A stretch of DNA of 63,648 bases, taken from Ilumatobacteraceae bacterium (GTDB lineage: Bacteria > Actinomycetota > Acidimicrobiia > Acidimicrobiales > Ilumatobacteraceae). A model generated the notes under the pieces. The model ran no database searches. It was not told the origin of the DNA and was given only the letters and a program-made list of their open reading frames with translations. Location: the NCBI GenBank assembly GCA_025463305.1, contig JAOBWK010000048.1, forward strand, positions 1 through 63,648. The letters run 5' to 3'. A program made the translations under genes and the position numbers. Shown here in pieces: positions 1-8,406 of the stretch (the stretch's first letter is position 1; the number at the start of each line of letters is the position of its first letter).

Positions 1-2
1 AG

Positions 3-1358
3 CCGTTCGATCACGACAAGGTCCAGATCCAGGCGGGGCGCTGCATGGATTGCGGCATCCCGTTCTGCAACAACGGCTGCCCGCTCGGCAACCTGATCCC
101 GGACTGGAACGACCTCGTCTACCGCGACCACTGGCGCGACGCGATCGACCGCCTGCACGCCACGAACAACTTCCCCGAGTTCACCGGCCGGCTCTGCCCG
201 GCGCCGTGCGAGTCGGCGTGCGTGCTCGGCATCAACAGCGATGCGGTCACGATCAAGCAGGTCGAGGTCGAGATCATCAACCGCGCCTGGGATGAGGGCT
301 GGGTGCTGCCCCAGCGGCCCGCCACCAAGACCGGCAAACGAGTCGTCGTCATCGGTTCCGGCCCGGCCGGCCTCGCCGCCGCGCAGCAGCTGACGCGCGC
401 CGGCCACGACGTGCTCGTGCTCGAGCGCGCCGACCGCATCGGTGGCCTGCTCCGTTACGGCATCCCCGAGTTCAAGATGGAGAAGCGCCACCTCGATCGG
501 CGCATCGCCCAGATGGAGGCCGAGGGCACCGAGTTCCGCACCAACGCCGCAGTGGGTGATGGCATCGACGTCGACATCCTCCTCGCCACCAACGACGCGA
601 TCGTGCTGGCGTGTGGCGCGACGGCGTGGCGCGACCTGCCGATCCCGGGGCGCGAGCTGCGCGGCATCCACCAGGCGATGGAGTTCCTGCCGCTCGCCAA
701 CCGCGTGCAGCAGGGCGACACCGAGTCGTCGACGATCGATGCCAAGGGCAAGCACGTCGTGATCATCGGCGGCGGCGACACCGGTGCCGACTGCCTCGGC
801 ACATCGCACCGCCAGGGTGCGCTGTCGGTGACCCAGCTCGAGATCATGCCCGAGCCGCCGCAGAGCCGCACCACCAACAACCCGTGGCCGCAATGGAGCC
901 TGATCCTGCGCACGTCGTCGGCCCATGAGGAGGGCGGCGACCGCGTCTACGGCGTGAACACCGAGCGCTTCGTCGACGACGGCAACGGCAACGTCAAGGC
1001 GCTGCTGCTGCACGAGGTCGAGATGGTCGACGGCAAGTTCACCAAGATCGAGGGCTCGGACCGCGAGCTGCCGGCGGACCTCGTGTTCCTGGCGATGGGC
1101 TTCGTCGGTCCGGACAAGGGATCGTGGCTCGACGAGCTGGGCGTGACGTTCGACGAACGCGGCAACCTCCGCCGCGACGACGACTTCATGTCGAGCGTGC
1201 CGGGCGTGTTCGTCGCCGGCGACATGGGCCGTGGCCAGAGCCTGATCGTGTGGGCCATCGCCGAGGGCCGCTCCTGCGCGGCCGGCGCGGACCGCTACCT
1301 GATGGGCAGCTCCGACCTGCCGTCGCCCGTGCTGCCCACCACCCGGCCGCTGACCTGA
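3..1358 (+). CDS. gltD: Glutamate synthase small subunit, 5' end outside window
   Basis: This is the beta subunit of NADPH glutamate synthase, which passes electrons from NADPH through FAD and iron-sulfur clusters to the large subunit for glutamate formation from glutamine and 2-oxoglutarate. The reading frame is open from base 3, before the first ATG at 45, and the peptide before that ATG ([13 protein letters not shown]) is family-like, so the gene is truncated by the window edge. Cysteine groups [13 protein letters not shown] and CPAPCESAC are the N-terminal 4Fe-4S ligands. A first Rossmann motif ([13 protein letters not shown]) binds FAD, a second ([12 protein letters not shown]) binds NADPH, and [13 protein letters not shown] near the C-terminus is the FAD-contact segment. 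The large subunit gltB is expected just upstream but is not visible. Confidence 0.95.
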   Translation, partial: PFDHDKVQIQAGRCMDCGIPFCNNGCPLGNLIPDWNDLVYRDHWRDAIDRLHATNNFPEFTGRLCPAPCESACVLGINSDAVTIKQVEVEIINRAWDEGWVLPQRPATKTGKRVVVIGSGPAGLAAAQQLTRAGHDVLVLERADRIGGLLRYGIPEFKMEKRHLDRRIAQMEAEGTEFRTNAAVGDGIDVDILLATNDAIVLACGATAWRDLPIPGRELRGIHQAMEFLPLANRVQQGDTESSTIDAKGKHVVIIGGGDTGADCLGTSHRQGALSVTQLEIMPEPPQSRTTNNPWPQWSLILRTSSAHEEGGDRVYGVNTERFVDDGNGNVKALLLHEVEMVDGKFTKIEGSDRELPADLVFLAMGFVGPDKGSWLDELGVTFDERGNLRRDDDFMSSVPGVFVAGDMGRGQSLIVWAIAEGRSCAAGADRYLMGSSDLPSPVLPTTRPLT

Positions 1359-1436
1359 TCGATCGGGATGTTGCTGACCTGGTCCGACGTGGCAGGTGAC
1401 CGCATCTCATGACCGAAGATCACCACGGGGCGCGCG

Positions 1437-1442
1437 TATGCT
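1437..1442 (+). promoter_or_regulatory. -10 hexamer of leaderless type before the LysM gene
   Basis: TATGCT is followed by 7 bases and then ATG at 1450. There is no Shine-Dalgarno sequence, so transcription probably starts at or next to the start codon. It supports 1450 rather than the upstream in-frame GTG at 1396. Confidence 0.5.
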
Positions 1443-1449
1443 CGGCCCG

Positions 1450-2088
1450 ATGAAATCACGAGTCGTCGCGGTCGGCATGAGCGCGGTGTCGCTGCTCGGC
1501 TTCACCGCTTGTGGGAGCGACAGTGGCACCGGCGCAGCGCCCGCCACCACGATCAAGCTGGGCACGCCCAGCTATCAGACGTTGGCTCCCATCATCACCA
1601 GCGCACCCACTTCCACCGCCCTTCCGGGCGGCGCTCAGCTGGTCGCGGGCGAGCAGTCCTACACGGTGGTGAGCGGCGACATCCTCGTCCGCATCGCCAA
1701 GAAGTACTGCATCACCGCCCAGCAGGTCGTCGACTTCAACGGCTGGACCGACAGCTTCAACCACGCCCTCTACCCGGGCGACAAGGTCCGCATCCCGCCG
1801 AACGCCTGCGCGGGCAACGGCGAGACGACGGTGACCCAGCCGGTCACGGCTGCCACGTCGACGGGCACCGCAGCCACCACGGCCGCCACGACCACCGCGA
1901 CGGCGACGTCCGTCGCGGCGGGCCCCGGGGGCACGTACACCGTGGTCGCCGGCGACTACCTCAGCGGCATCGCCAAGAAGACCGGCACGACGGTCGACGG
2001 CATCGTCTCGGCCAACGGCTGGTCCGACGGATCGAACCACGCCATCTATCCGGGCGAGAAGATCAAGCTCCCCGCCAAGACCGGTTGA
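1450..2088 (+). CDS. Lipoprotein with two LysM domains
   Basis: A 212-residue exported protein that probably binds peptidoglycan through two LysM domains. The N-terminus has a positive start, a hydrophobic stretch and a lipobox-like FTAC followed by GSDS, so it should be lipidated and anchored on the outer face of the membrane; Phe at the -3 position is less usual than Leu. The first LysM unit begins YTVVSGDILVRIAKKY and the second YTVVAGDYLSGIAKKT, both with the NGW and YPG landmarks. They are separated by a long Thr/Ala linker of the kind often found in cell-wall proteins. No catalytic domain is present, so it could be a wall-binding scaffold or a partner of a hydrolase. The ATG at 1450 is preferred over GTG 1396 and ATG 1438 because it starts directly at the signal peptide. 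Confidence 0.85.
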   Translation: MKSRVVAVGMSAVSLLGFTACGSDSGTGAAPATTIKLGTPSYQTLAPIITSAPTSTALPGGAQLVAGEQSYTVVSGDILVRIAKKYCITAQQVVDFNGWTDSFNHALYPGDKVRIPPNACAGNGETTVTQPVTAATSTGTAATTAATTTATATSVAAGPGGTYTVVAGDYLSGIAKKTGTTVDGIVSANGWSDGSNHAIYPGEKIKLPAKTG

Positions 2089-2106
2089 GACGCCGCTCCG
2101 CTCAGG

Positions 2107-3141
2107 TCAACCCAGGTCGGGCCAGCGACGCTTCTGGCGACGACGAATGCCCATGTCGCCGAGCTGGCGCTGCTCGGTGAGCACCCACTGCCGCCGCCAG
2201 CCGTTGTACTCCGGACCGGTGAGCTTCGGGTTCTTGCCGTCGGTGCGGTTGCGGCGGGCGGTCCAGTAGTCGGTGAGGCTCTCGTCGCCGAGCAGCGTGA
2301 CCGCGGCCTCGATGCGCGCGTTGTAGCGGCGGGTGTTCTCGTCCGGCAGCGGCATCAGCGGCTGGCCGAACACGACGTTGGTGCGGCCCGGCTTCGGGCG
2401 CTTCATGCCCTTGCCGAAGATCGGCCCGGTGCCGTCGATGAACATCGGCACGACCGGTGCGCCCGTGCGCGCCGACAGGTAGGCGGGTCCGCCCTTGAAG
2501 TCCTGACCCCAGCCGTCGGGTGATCGGCCGCCCTCCGGGTAGATCAGCAGGCTCCAGCCGTCGGCCATCAGGTCGCGGATCTGATCGGCCGACTTGCGGC
2601 CCGTGGATTCGCGGTCGAGGGGGAGCGCGTTCAGCGCGAGCGCCGACGCGCTGCCGCGGACCTTGGTGGTGAAGAAGTAGTCGGCAGCGGCTGCCACCAT
2701 CAGCTTGTGCCGCCACGGCTCGGGGATGCAGTAGATCGACAGCGGCGTGTCGAGGTGGCTGTGGTGGTTCGGGGTGAAGATCAGCGGCGGCGGGTTCTTG
2801 CGCGTGCGGAGGTCCTCGAGCCGGTCGGCGCCGTGGATCGTGGGCGACGCGACGCCCTTGATGAACAGTCGCTGCGGACCCTCGGTCCACAGCACGCGCC
2901 CGATGCGCGCCGGGTACTTGCGCGCCCACGTGGTCTCGAAGTCGGCGCCGAGCTTGCTCGGCTCACGCGGCACGACCACGCCACGGGGCACGTTCGGCTT
3001 GCGGTAGGGGAAGCCCTTCGTCGACAACGGCTTGGCCATCTTGGCGAGCACGGACTCGACCGAGCCCGCGGCGCGCGCGGCGCGCTTCAGGTTGGTGACG
3101 TTGCGGATCTTGTCGTCGCGCTTGCCGATCAGTGATGCCAC
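2107..3141 (-). CDS. PlsC-like lysophospholipid acyltransferase
   Basis: A 344-residue member of the glycerol-phosphate acyltransferase family, which moves a fatty acyl chain onto a lysophosphatidate-like acceptor at the membrane. The HX4D catalytic motif is visible in NHHSHLDT, and the acceptor-binding motif appears as YPEGGRSPDG, a variant of the EGTRS block. The protein is longer than a typical PlsC (about 240 residues), with a basic N-terminal extension of about 110 residues and a basic C-terminal tail. It starts with GTG 14 bases after the stop of the LarA-like gene, so it is the last gene of the leftward operon starting at 8319. The operon context suggests it esterifies a product of the upstream reductase and dehydrogenase, but the acceptor is unknown. 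Confidence 0.85.
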   Translation of the reverse strand: MASLIGKRDDKIRNVTNLKRAARAAGSVESVLAKMAKPLSTKGFPYRKPNVPRGVVVPREPSKLGADFETTWARKYPARIGRVLWTEGPQRLFIKGVASPTIHGADRLEDLRTRKNPPPLIFTPNHHSHLDTPLSIYCIPEPWRHKLMVAAAADYFFTTKVRGSASALALNALPLDRESTGRKSADQIRDLMADGWSLLIYPEGGRSPDGWGQDFKGGPAYLSARTGAPVVPMFIDGTGPIFGKGMKRPKPGRTNVVFGQPLMPLPDENTRRYNARIEAAVTLLGDESLTDYWTARRNRTDGKNPKLTGPEYNGWRRQWVLTEQRQLGDMGIRRRQKRRWPDLG

Positions 3142-3155
3142 GCTGGGTCAGCCCG

Positions 3156-4742
3156 TCACTTGACGTCGGCCACCAGGACCGGCGGCGTGTGGATGTGGGT
3201 GATGGTGGGCGTGCGGCCGACGACGTCGGAGGCGATCTCGAACGCGTCGTCCATCGTCGACGCGGGCGTGAACCCGAGGCGGCGGACGGCCTTGACGTCG
3301 CCGCCGACGATGATGACCCGGCTGCAGTGCTGCATGCCGTGCGCGCCCCAGTACCACATGTAGAACGGGTGCACGCCGTGGTAGGCGTAGCTGGTGCGGT
3401 ACAGGTGCTTGTACCACTCGTCCTCGGCGAAGCGCTTCTCGTACTTCTCGTGCATCACGTGCGGATCGGTGGTCTCCGAGAGCACCTGCTCGAAGAAGTC
3501 GATGTAGCTCGGATGGTGCACCGGGTGGAAGTCCCACGGCGTCGGGTGGGTCATGATCACGACGCCGCCCTCGCGCACGAGCGGCTTGCCCTTGTACATG
3601 TTGAACAGGTAGCCGAGGCCCATGCACATCACCAGGATCGGGTTCATGATCGAGTTGACGTTGTACGGGCAGATGAACGGGATGCCCATCGTGAGGATGT
3701 CGGTCTGACCCTGCACCTCGACGAGCTGCTGCTTCCAGACGTTCTCGGTGGTGACCTTGTGGACGGCCTCGACCTCGCCGGCCTGCACGCTCGTCATCTG
3801 GTGCGGCGCCTCGATGCTGTGGAAGATGTTCCGGGCCATGCGCGTCGGCGTGCGCTTGAGCGCGTTCGACGACACCACGAAGCTCGCCCGATCGCGAGCG
3901 TTCCACTCCCATTCGCGCTTGGACAGGAACCCGAACGGCTTCGGGAACGTGTCGGTGTTCATCGTCGTCTCGATCTGGAAGACCTTGACGCCGCTGTCGA
4001 CCAGCACCTTGCCCATCCGCCAGTTGCTCCGGTGCAGCTCGCTCTTGTGCTGGTCCATGAAGCTGCGGGTCTGCTCCATGGTCTTCGGGTTGTGGTGGTG
4101 CTGCAGGCTCTTGTAGCTGCTGAGGCCCGTGGCCGTGCTCTTCCAGCCGCCGTCCATCGCGACGAGGTTGATGTTCACGTACACGAGCAGGTCGCTGTTC
4201 GCGGCCCGCTTGTTGATCTCCACGTCCTCGCCGTGCGGCGTCTGGCCGAGGTACTCGAGCGCATCGGGGTCCTCGGCGTCGTGCTGGTACAGGAACCCGC
4301 GCGGCGCGAAGGCGTCGTACACGCGGTCGCCGACGGCGTGCCGCAGCTCGGCCTCGGTCATCCGCCGGTGCAGCGCGAGTGCAGCGATGATGTGCACGTC
4401 GTCGACGCCGGCGTCGGCGGCCATGTCGAGCACCGCCTCGATGACCCGCTGGCGGATGTCGGGCTTGGTCATCGGCGGCAGCGGCAGGCTGATGTCGTCG
4501 AACGCGATCGTCAGCTTCATCCCCGGGAACAGCAGCTCCGGCAGCGGATCGTGATCGATCGGGTTGAGCAGCGCATCGACGATCGAGCCGTCGATGTCCT
4601 TCAGTGGCTCCAGCGGCTCGGGCGCGTAGATGACGCGGCTGCGGCCGGCCGGCAGCTTCTCCAGGCTGAAGTTCTCACCGCGCCAGAACAGGATCGGCGG
4701 CGTGTTGCGGTCGACCTCGAGGACGAATCCGGGACGGGGCAT
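3156..4742 (-). CDS. LarA-like (DUF2088) protein, nickel-pincer racemase superfamily
   Basis: A 528-residue protein with a LarA-like N-terminal domain. LarA, lactate racemase, uses a nickel-pincer nucleotide bound to a lysine. Compared by eye with Lactobacillus plantarum LarA as I remember it, several key positions are kept: Asp83 (LarA Asp72), His125 (His108), Lys201 in GGWKST (the pincer lysine Lys184) and His217 in QHHHNP (the nickel ligand His200). Two are changed: Leu86 replaces the substrate arginine Arg75, and Ile191 replaces catalytic His174. A lactate racemase activity is therefore doubtful; it may use another substrate or reaction. Its ATG overlaps the stop of the dehydrogenase gene (ATGA), which points to coupled translation. 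No larB, larC or larE cofactor genes are in the window. The C-terminal 250 residues, rich in His, Trp and Tyr, I do not recognise. Confidence 0.75.
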   Translation of the reverse strand: MPRPGFVLEVDRNTPPILFWRGENFSLEKLPAGRSRVIYAPEPLEPLKDIDGSIVDALLNPIDHDPLPELLFPGMKLTIAFDDISLPLPPMTKPDIRQRVIEAVLDMAADAGVDDVHIIAALALHRRMTEAELRHAVGDRVYDAFAPRGFLYQHDAEDPDALEYLGQTPHGEDVEINKRAANSDLLVYVNINLVAMDGGWKSTATGLSSYKSLQHHHNPKTMEQTRSFMDQHKSELHRSNWRMGKVLVDSGVKVFQIETTMNTDTFPKPFGFLSKREWEWNARDRASFVVSSNALKRTPTRMARNIFHSIEAPHQMTSVQAGEVEAVHKVTTENVWKQQLVEVQGQTDILTMGIPFICPYNVNSIMNPILVMCMGLGYLFNMYKGKPLVREGGVVIMTHPTPWDFHPVHHPSYIDFFEQVLSETTDPHVMHEKYEKRFAEDEWYKHLYRTSYAYHGVHPFYMWYWGAHGMQHCSRVIIVGGDVKAVRRLGFTPASTMDDAFEIASDVVGRTPTITHIHTPPVLVADVK

Positions 4743-5953
4743 CAGTGCTTCTCCGTTGCAGTCTTGGACTTGGGGGTTTCGCGGAGGTCGAACGCGACCT
4801 TCACGGCGCCGCGACGGCCCGCTGAGGCAGCGTGCGCGATGGCGTCTTCGTAGTCGTCGAGCGGGTAGGTGGCCGACACCAGCCGGCCCATGTCGAGCGC
4901 AGCGACGGTGTCGATCGCGAGTGCGAACGTTCGTGCGGTCGAGCCGTCGGGCATCGACTCGGTGCCGTAGGTGTACGAGCCGCTGATCTTGGTCTCGCGG
5001 TGCCACAGCCCGGTCAGGTCGACGGTGACCTCGGCCGGCATGCCCATCAGGATCACGGTGCCGCGCGGCTTGGTGATCTGCAGGCACGACTCGATCGAGC
5101 CGCTGTTGCCGACCGCGTCGATGGTGACGTGGGCCCCGCCGCTGAGGTAGTCGCCGATCACGTGGCAGCCGACGGTGCGGCGGACCGCGCGGGCGAGCTC
5201 CTTCGGGGCGACGACTTCGTCGGCCCCGAACGCCTTCGCGTACGCCTGCTGGTGCGGGTAGCGGGCGCCGACGATGATGTGCACGTCGGGCAGGTAGCGG
5301 CGCAGACCGGCGATCGCGCAGAGCCCCATCGTGCCCGCACCGAGCACGGCCACGACCGGGCGCTCGACGCCGACGAGGTGCGGCCAGCACATCAGCGCGG
5401 TGTGGATGCCACCGGCGGCGGGCTCGATCATGACGGCGGCTTCGTCGGTGAGCTCGTCCGGCACGGTGTGGAGCTGGCTGGTGTGGGCCTGGAAGAACGT
5501 GCTCCAGCCGCCACCGGTGGAGTGGCAGAACCCGGTCTGGATGCCGGGCTCGAGGTGGCCGAGGGCGAGGTGCGCATAGTCGTCGCCGTCGCCGGGGGCT
5601 GCGTCGGGGAAGGGGAGCGGGAAGCCGCGAGCGGCGTGGCCGAGCACCGGCTCGATCACCACCCGGGTGCCGTCCTGCAGCTCGCCGACCACCTCGTGGC
5701 CGGGCGTGAACGGGAACGAGACGAGGTCGTCGAAGTACGTCGAGGCGTGGCCCTCGATGGTGCTGAGGTCGCTGCCGCAGATCCCGCTGAGGCGGGTCTT
5801 GACGGTGTGCCAGCCATCGCCGAGCGACTCCGGGGGATCGACGGACACGAGCTTGATCGGGCCGACCTTGGCGGCGGCCGACGGGCTGACGGCCGATGCC
5901 ATCCGGGCGAGGCCGAGCCGGGCGACCTTGCGGGAGACCTGGAGTGCCTTCAT
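4742..5953 (-). CDS. Zinc-type medium-chain dehydrogenase
   Basis: A 403-residue alcohol dehydrogenase of the medium-chain family, expected to oxidise an alcohol or reduce an aldehyde with NAD(P). Catalytic zinc ligands are visible as Cys59 in ICGSD and His86-Glu87 in TPGHEVVGE. The Rossmann motif is VLGAGTMGLCAI. The usual structural-zinc loop with four cysteines after residue 100 is absent: this stretch (EPVLGHAARGF) has no cysteine. The start ATG overlaps the stop of the upstream SDR-HAD gene (ATGA) and its own stop overlaps the LarA-like start, so the three genes are translationally coupled. It could interconvert the aldehyde and alcohol made by the neighbouring reductase; the substrate is not shown by the sequence. 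Confidence 0.85.
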   Translation of the reverse strand: MKALQVSRKVARLGLARMASAVSPSAAAKVGPIKLVSVDPPESLGDGWHTVKTRLSGICGSDLSTIEGHASTYFDDLVSFPFTPGHEVVGELQDGTRVVIEPVLGHAARGFPLPFPDAAPGDGDDYAHLALGHLEPGIQTGFCHSTGGGWSTFFQAHTSQLHTVPDELTDEAAVMIEPAAGGIHTALMCWPHLVGVERPVVAVLGAGTMGLCAIAGLRRYLPDVHIIVGARYPHQQAYAKAFGADEVVAPKELARAVRRTVGCHVIGDYLSGGAHVTIDAVGNSGSIESCLQITKPRGTVILMGMPAEVTVDLTGLWHRETKISGSYTYGTESMPDGSTARTFALAIDTVAALDMGRLVSATYPLDDYEDAIAHAASAGRRGAVKVAFDLRETPKSKTATEKH

Positions 5954-8319
5954 CAGTCGCGCCCTCTCGACAGGACCATCCCGGGGAACGAACGCTTGCG
6001 TTCGCGTTCGCTGAGCATCGTGCCGAGCGGCAGCAGCGGCCGTGGCCCGCCCGGCGCCTTCGACCAGTCTTCGACGAGCCAGCCGCGCTTGCGGGCGATC
6101 GCAGCGAGCCGGGTCTCCGGGTTGACGGCGACCGGAAAGCCGACGCACTCGAGCATCGGCAGGTCGCTGGTGCTGTCGGCGTAGGCGATCGATTCCTCGA
6201 GCAGCAGCCCCTCGGCCGCACAGTAGTCGGCCAGCACCTGGGCCCGGGTCTCGCCGGTGGGTGGCACCTTCGACAGCTCGCCGCTGTAGGTGCCGTCGGG
6301 GCGCACGGTCATCTCGGCCGCGACGATCTCGTCGAACAGCGGCTTGAGGCCGGCGACGGCGAAGTCCATCGCCCCGGTGATCAGGATCGTGCGGTGCCCG
6401 AGGGCGCGGTGCTCGCGGACGCGGCGGATGCCGGCCGGGAAGCTCTTCGTCACGATGAGCTGGGTCAGCAGCTCCCGACTGTCCTCGGCGATCTGTGCGA
6501 CGGGTGCGTCCTCGTACCGGCGGTAGAAGAAGCGCAGGAAGTCGGCGCGGTCCTTGCGGTCCATCGCCGACAGGCTCGGGGCCTGGGCGAGCGTGCGCAG
6601 CACGTAGCGGATCCGCTCCGGCGCGTTCAGCCGGCGGGTGGCGAGCCACGAGAAGCTCTCCACCACGTTGCTGCTGATCAGCGTGTTCTCGAGATCGAAC
6701 GCCGCGACGTGACGCTCGGGCGACAGCACGCTGCGGCGGAGGCGGTCGGTGCGGTCGTTGCGGTTCTTGCCCGGCGACGACTTGGCCCGCGAGTGCTTGA
6801 CGATCGACGGCAGGTGGATCGTGGTGACGTAGTGCTCCCAGTCGACCGAGCGGGGATCGAAGTTGAACGCCTCCCGGTCCTCGGGGGTGAGCCCCGCCCA
6901 CATCGAGTCGAGGTTGTCGACCTGGTAGAGCGCCTCGCACTCGGTGTAGAGGCCGTACAGCTGCACGTACTCGTAGGCGCGGTCGATGTCGAGCTTGCGC
7001 TCCTCGAGCTTGGCCGCCCACGTCGCCTGGGTACCGCGCAGCGGCAGCATCTGCAGCGTCCGCTCGGCGTGGGTGGCGAGCGACTTCGCCCGCCTCAGCT
7101 GTTGCTGCACCTTGCCGCGAGCTGGGAACTTCCACTCCGGCACCTCGATCGGCTGGCCCTCGGCGTCGTACAGCGGGTGCTCGGTGAACCAGCCGCGGAT
7201 GTAGTCCACCATCGCCTGGTACTTGAGCGGGTTGACGCCGCCGCTCGCGACCTGGGTGATGCGCGGCGCCGAGGGGCCGGTGGCAGCGACGGCGATGATG
7301 GCCGCGACGACGATGTCGACCGGGATCACGTCGACCGTTCCCTCGGGCACGCCGGGGAACTGGGTGAGCAGGCCGCGGGCGTAGCTGAGGATGACCGGCT
7401 CGGCCATCCGGAACCCGCGGATCCAGCCCGGACGGGGCTCGGCGAGCGCTGACTCGATGATGCTGGGGCGCACGATGTTGACGGGCACGTTGCCCTTGGT
7501 CTCCATCAGCGCCTGCTCGCCGAGTGCCTTGGTGAACGCGTAGGCGTCGGGCCAGCCGACGCTGGCGGCGCGGGCGCGGCCGGCCTCGACCAGCTCGTCG
7601 GTGACCCAGCGCTCGCGGAGCTGCTCGGTCTTCGCGGCCAGCGCCGGTGCGCCGGCCGCGCCGAGCTCCTTGCGGGCTTCGTCGCGGAACGTGCGCAGGC
7701 GGTCGGGCAGGCGGCTCGCGGCCTCGGCGTCGCTGCGCAGGCGACGCGCGGAGGTGACCTCCTTGCGCCAGTTGAGGCCGAGGTCGAACGGGCCTTCGCT
7801 GACGAGCTGCTCGGGTGCGTTGCCGCGCCGGTTGCCGGCCACGTAGCAGGTGCTGACGGCCACCAGGTGCGGCGCGACGCCGAGCGCCTGCAGGGTCTCG
7901 GCGATCCGGGTCGGGCCGAGCAGGTTGATCTCCACCGCGGTGTCGAGCGGCGAGTCGAAGGCGACGGCGGCTGCGGAGTGGATGATGGTGTCGCAGCTGG
8001 CGAGCATCACCCGGTCGCCGTCGTTCAGGCCGAGGCCGTCGGTGCTGACGTCGCCGTTCACGGTGTGGACGCGACGGGCGATCATCTCGTCGAACGTCTC
8101 CGGGCCAGCGGCGCACTGGGCGCGGAGGCGGTCGAAGCAGTCGTTCTTGAAGATCTCGCGGCGGGCGCGCTCGGGCGCGCCACGCTTGCCGCCACGGATC
8201 AGCAGCACCAGCTCGCAGCCGGGGACGCTGCGCAGCAGGCGCTCGACGAGCGCGGTGCCGACGAAGCCGGTGGATCCCGTGATCGCGATCCGCTTGCCGT
8301 CGAGGCTCTCGGCGATCAT
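5953..8319 (-). CDS. Fusion of acyl-reductase-type SDR and HAD-IB phosphatase-like domain
   Basis: A 788-residue two-domain protein. Residues 1-370 form an extended short-chain reductase like thioester or fatty acyl-CoA reductases: nucleotide motif TGSTGFVG at 14-21 and catalytic Tyr260 and Lys264 in YAFTK. A linker of about 150 residues follows. From about residue 538 there is a HAD superfamily IB domain: motif I is FDLENT (Asp542), motif II ILITGA and motif IV YADSTSDLPML. In motif I the usual second aspartate of DxD is Glu544, which may alter the phosphatase step. Such fusions occur in mycobacterial lipid loci as I recall, but I cannot name a characterised one. It is the first gene of a four-gene leftward operon and faces a TetR gene across an 87-base gap that holds a palindrome. 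Confidence 0.8.
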   Translation of the reverse strand: MIAESLDGKRIAITGSTGFVGTALVERLLRSVPGCELVLLIRGGKRGAPERARREIFKNDCFDRLRAQCAAGPETFDEMIARRVHTVNGDVSTDGLGLNDGDRVMLASCDTIIHSAAAVAFDSPLDTAVEINLLGPTRIAETLQALGVAPHLVAVSTCYVAGNRRGNAPEQLVSEGPFDLGLNWRKEVTSARRLRSDAEAASRLPDRLRTFRDEARKELGAAGAPALAAKTEQLRERWVTDELVEAGRARAASVGWPDAYAFTKALGEQALMETKGNVPVNIVRPSIIESALAEPRPGWIRGFRMAEPVILSYARGLLTQFPGVPEGTVDVIPVDIVVAAIIAVAATGPSAPRITQVASGGVNPLKYQAMVDYIRGWFTEHPLYDAEGQPIEVPEWKFPARGKVQQQLRRAKSLATHAERTLQMLPLRGTQATWAAKLEERKLDIDRAYEYVQLYGLYTECEALYQVDNLDSMWAGLTPEDREAFNFDPRSVDWEHYVTTIHLPSIVKHSRAKSSPGKNRNDRTDRLRRSVLSPERHVAAFDLENTLISSNVVESFSWLATRRLNAPERIRYVLRTLAQAPSLSAMDRKDRADFLRFFYRRYEDAPVAQIAEDSRELLTQLIVTKSFPAGIRRVREHRALGHRTILITGAMDFAVAGLKPLFDEIVAAEMTVRPDGTYSGELSKVPPTGETRAQVLADYCAAEGLLLEESIAYADSTSDLPMLECVGFPVAVNPETRLAAIARKRGWLVEDWSKAPGGPRPLLPLGTMLSERERKRSFPGMVLSRGRD

Positions 8320-8364
8320 CGTCGGTCAGCGATCATCTGGTGCGCCTCGAGTTCACGGACGACT

Positions 8365-8397
8365 GTCTACCACATGGTAGACGCCGGCCTGGTAGAC
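8365..8397. promoter_or_regulatory. Candidate TetR operator: palindrome plus third half-site
   Basis: GTCTACC at 8365-8371 and GGTAGAC at 8376-8382 form a perfect inverted repeat around ACAT. A third copy, GGTAGAC, lies at 8391-8397. The site is in the 87-base gap between the divergent SDR-HAD operon and the TetR gene, so it could let the regulator control both itself and the operon. Confidence 0.65.
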
Positions 8398-8406
8398 AGA
8401 GGTCCG

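Noticed and set aside
1396..1449. Upstream GTG start for the LysM lipoprotein
   Set aside because: It would place 18 extra polar residues before the signal peptide and put the -10 hexamer inside the gene.
3132..4853. Open frame of 573 codons on the plus strand
   Set aside because: It is antisense to the LarA-like gene, with Val/His/Arg/Asp-rich shadow composition and no domain.
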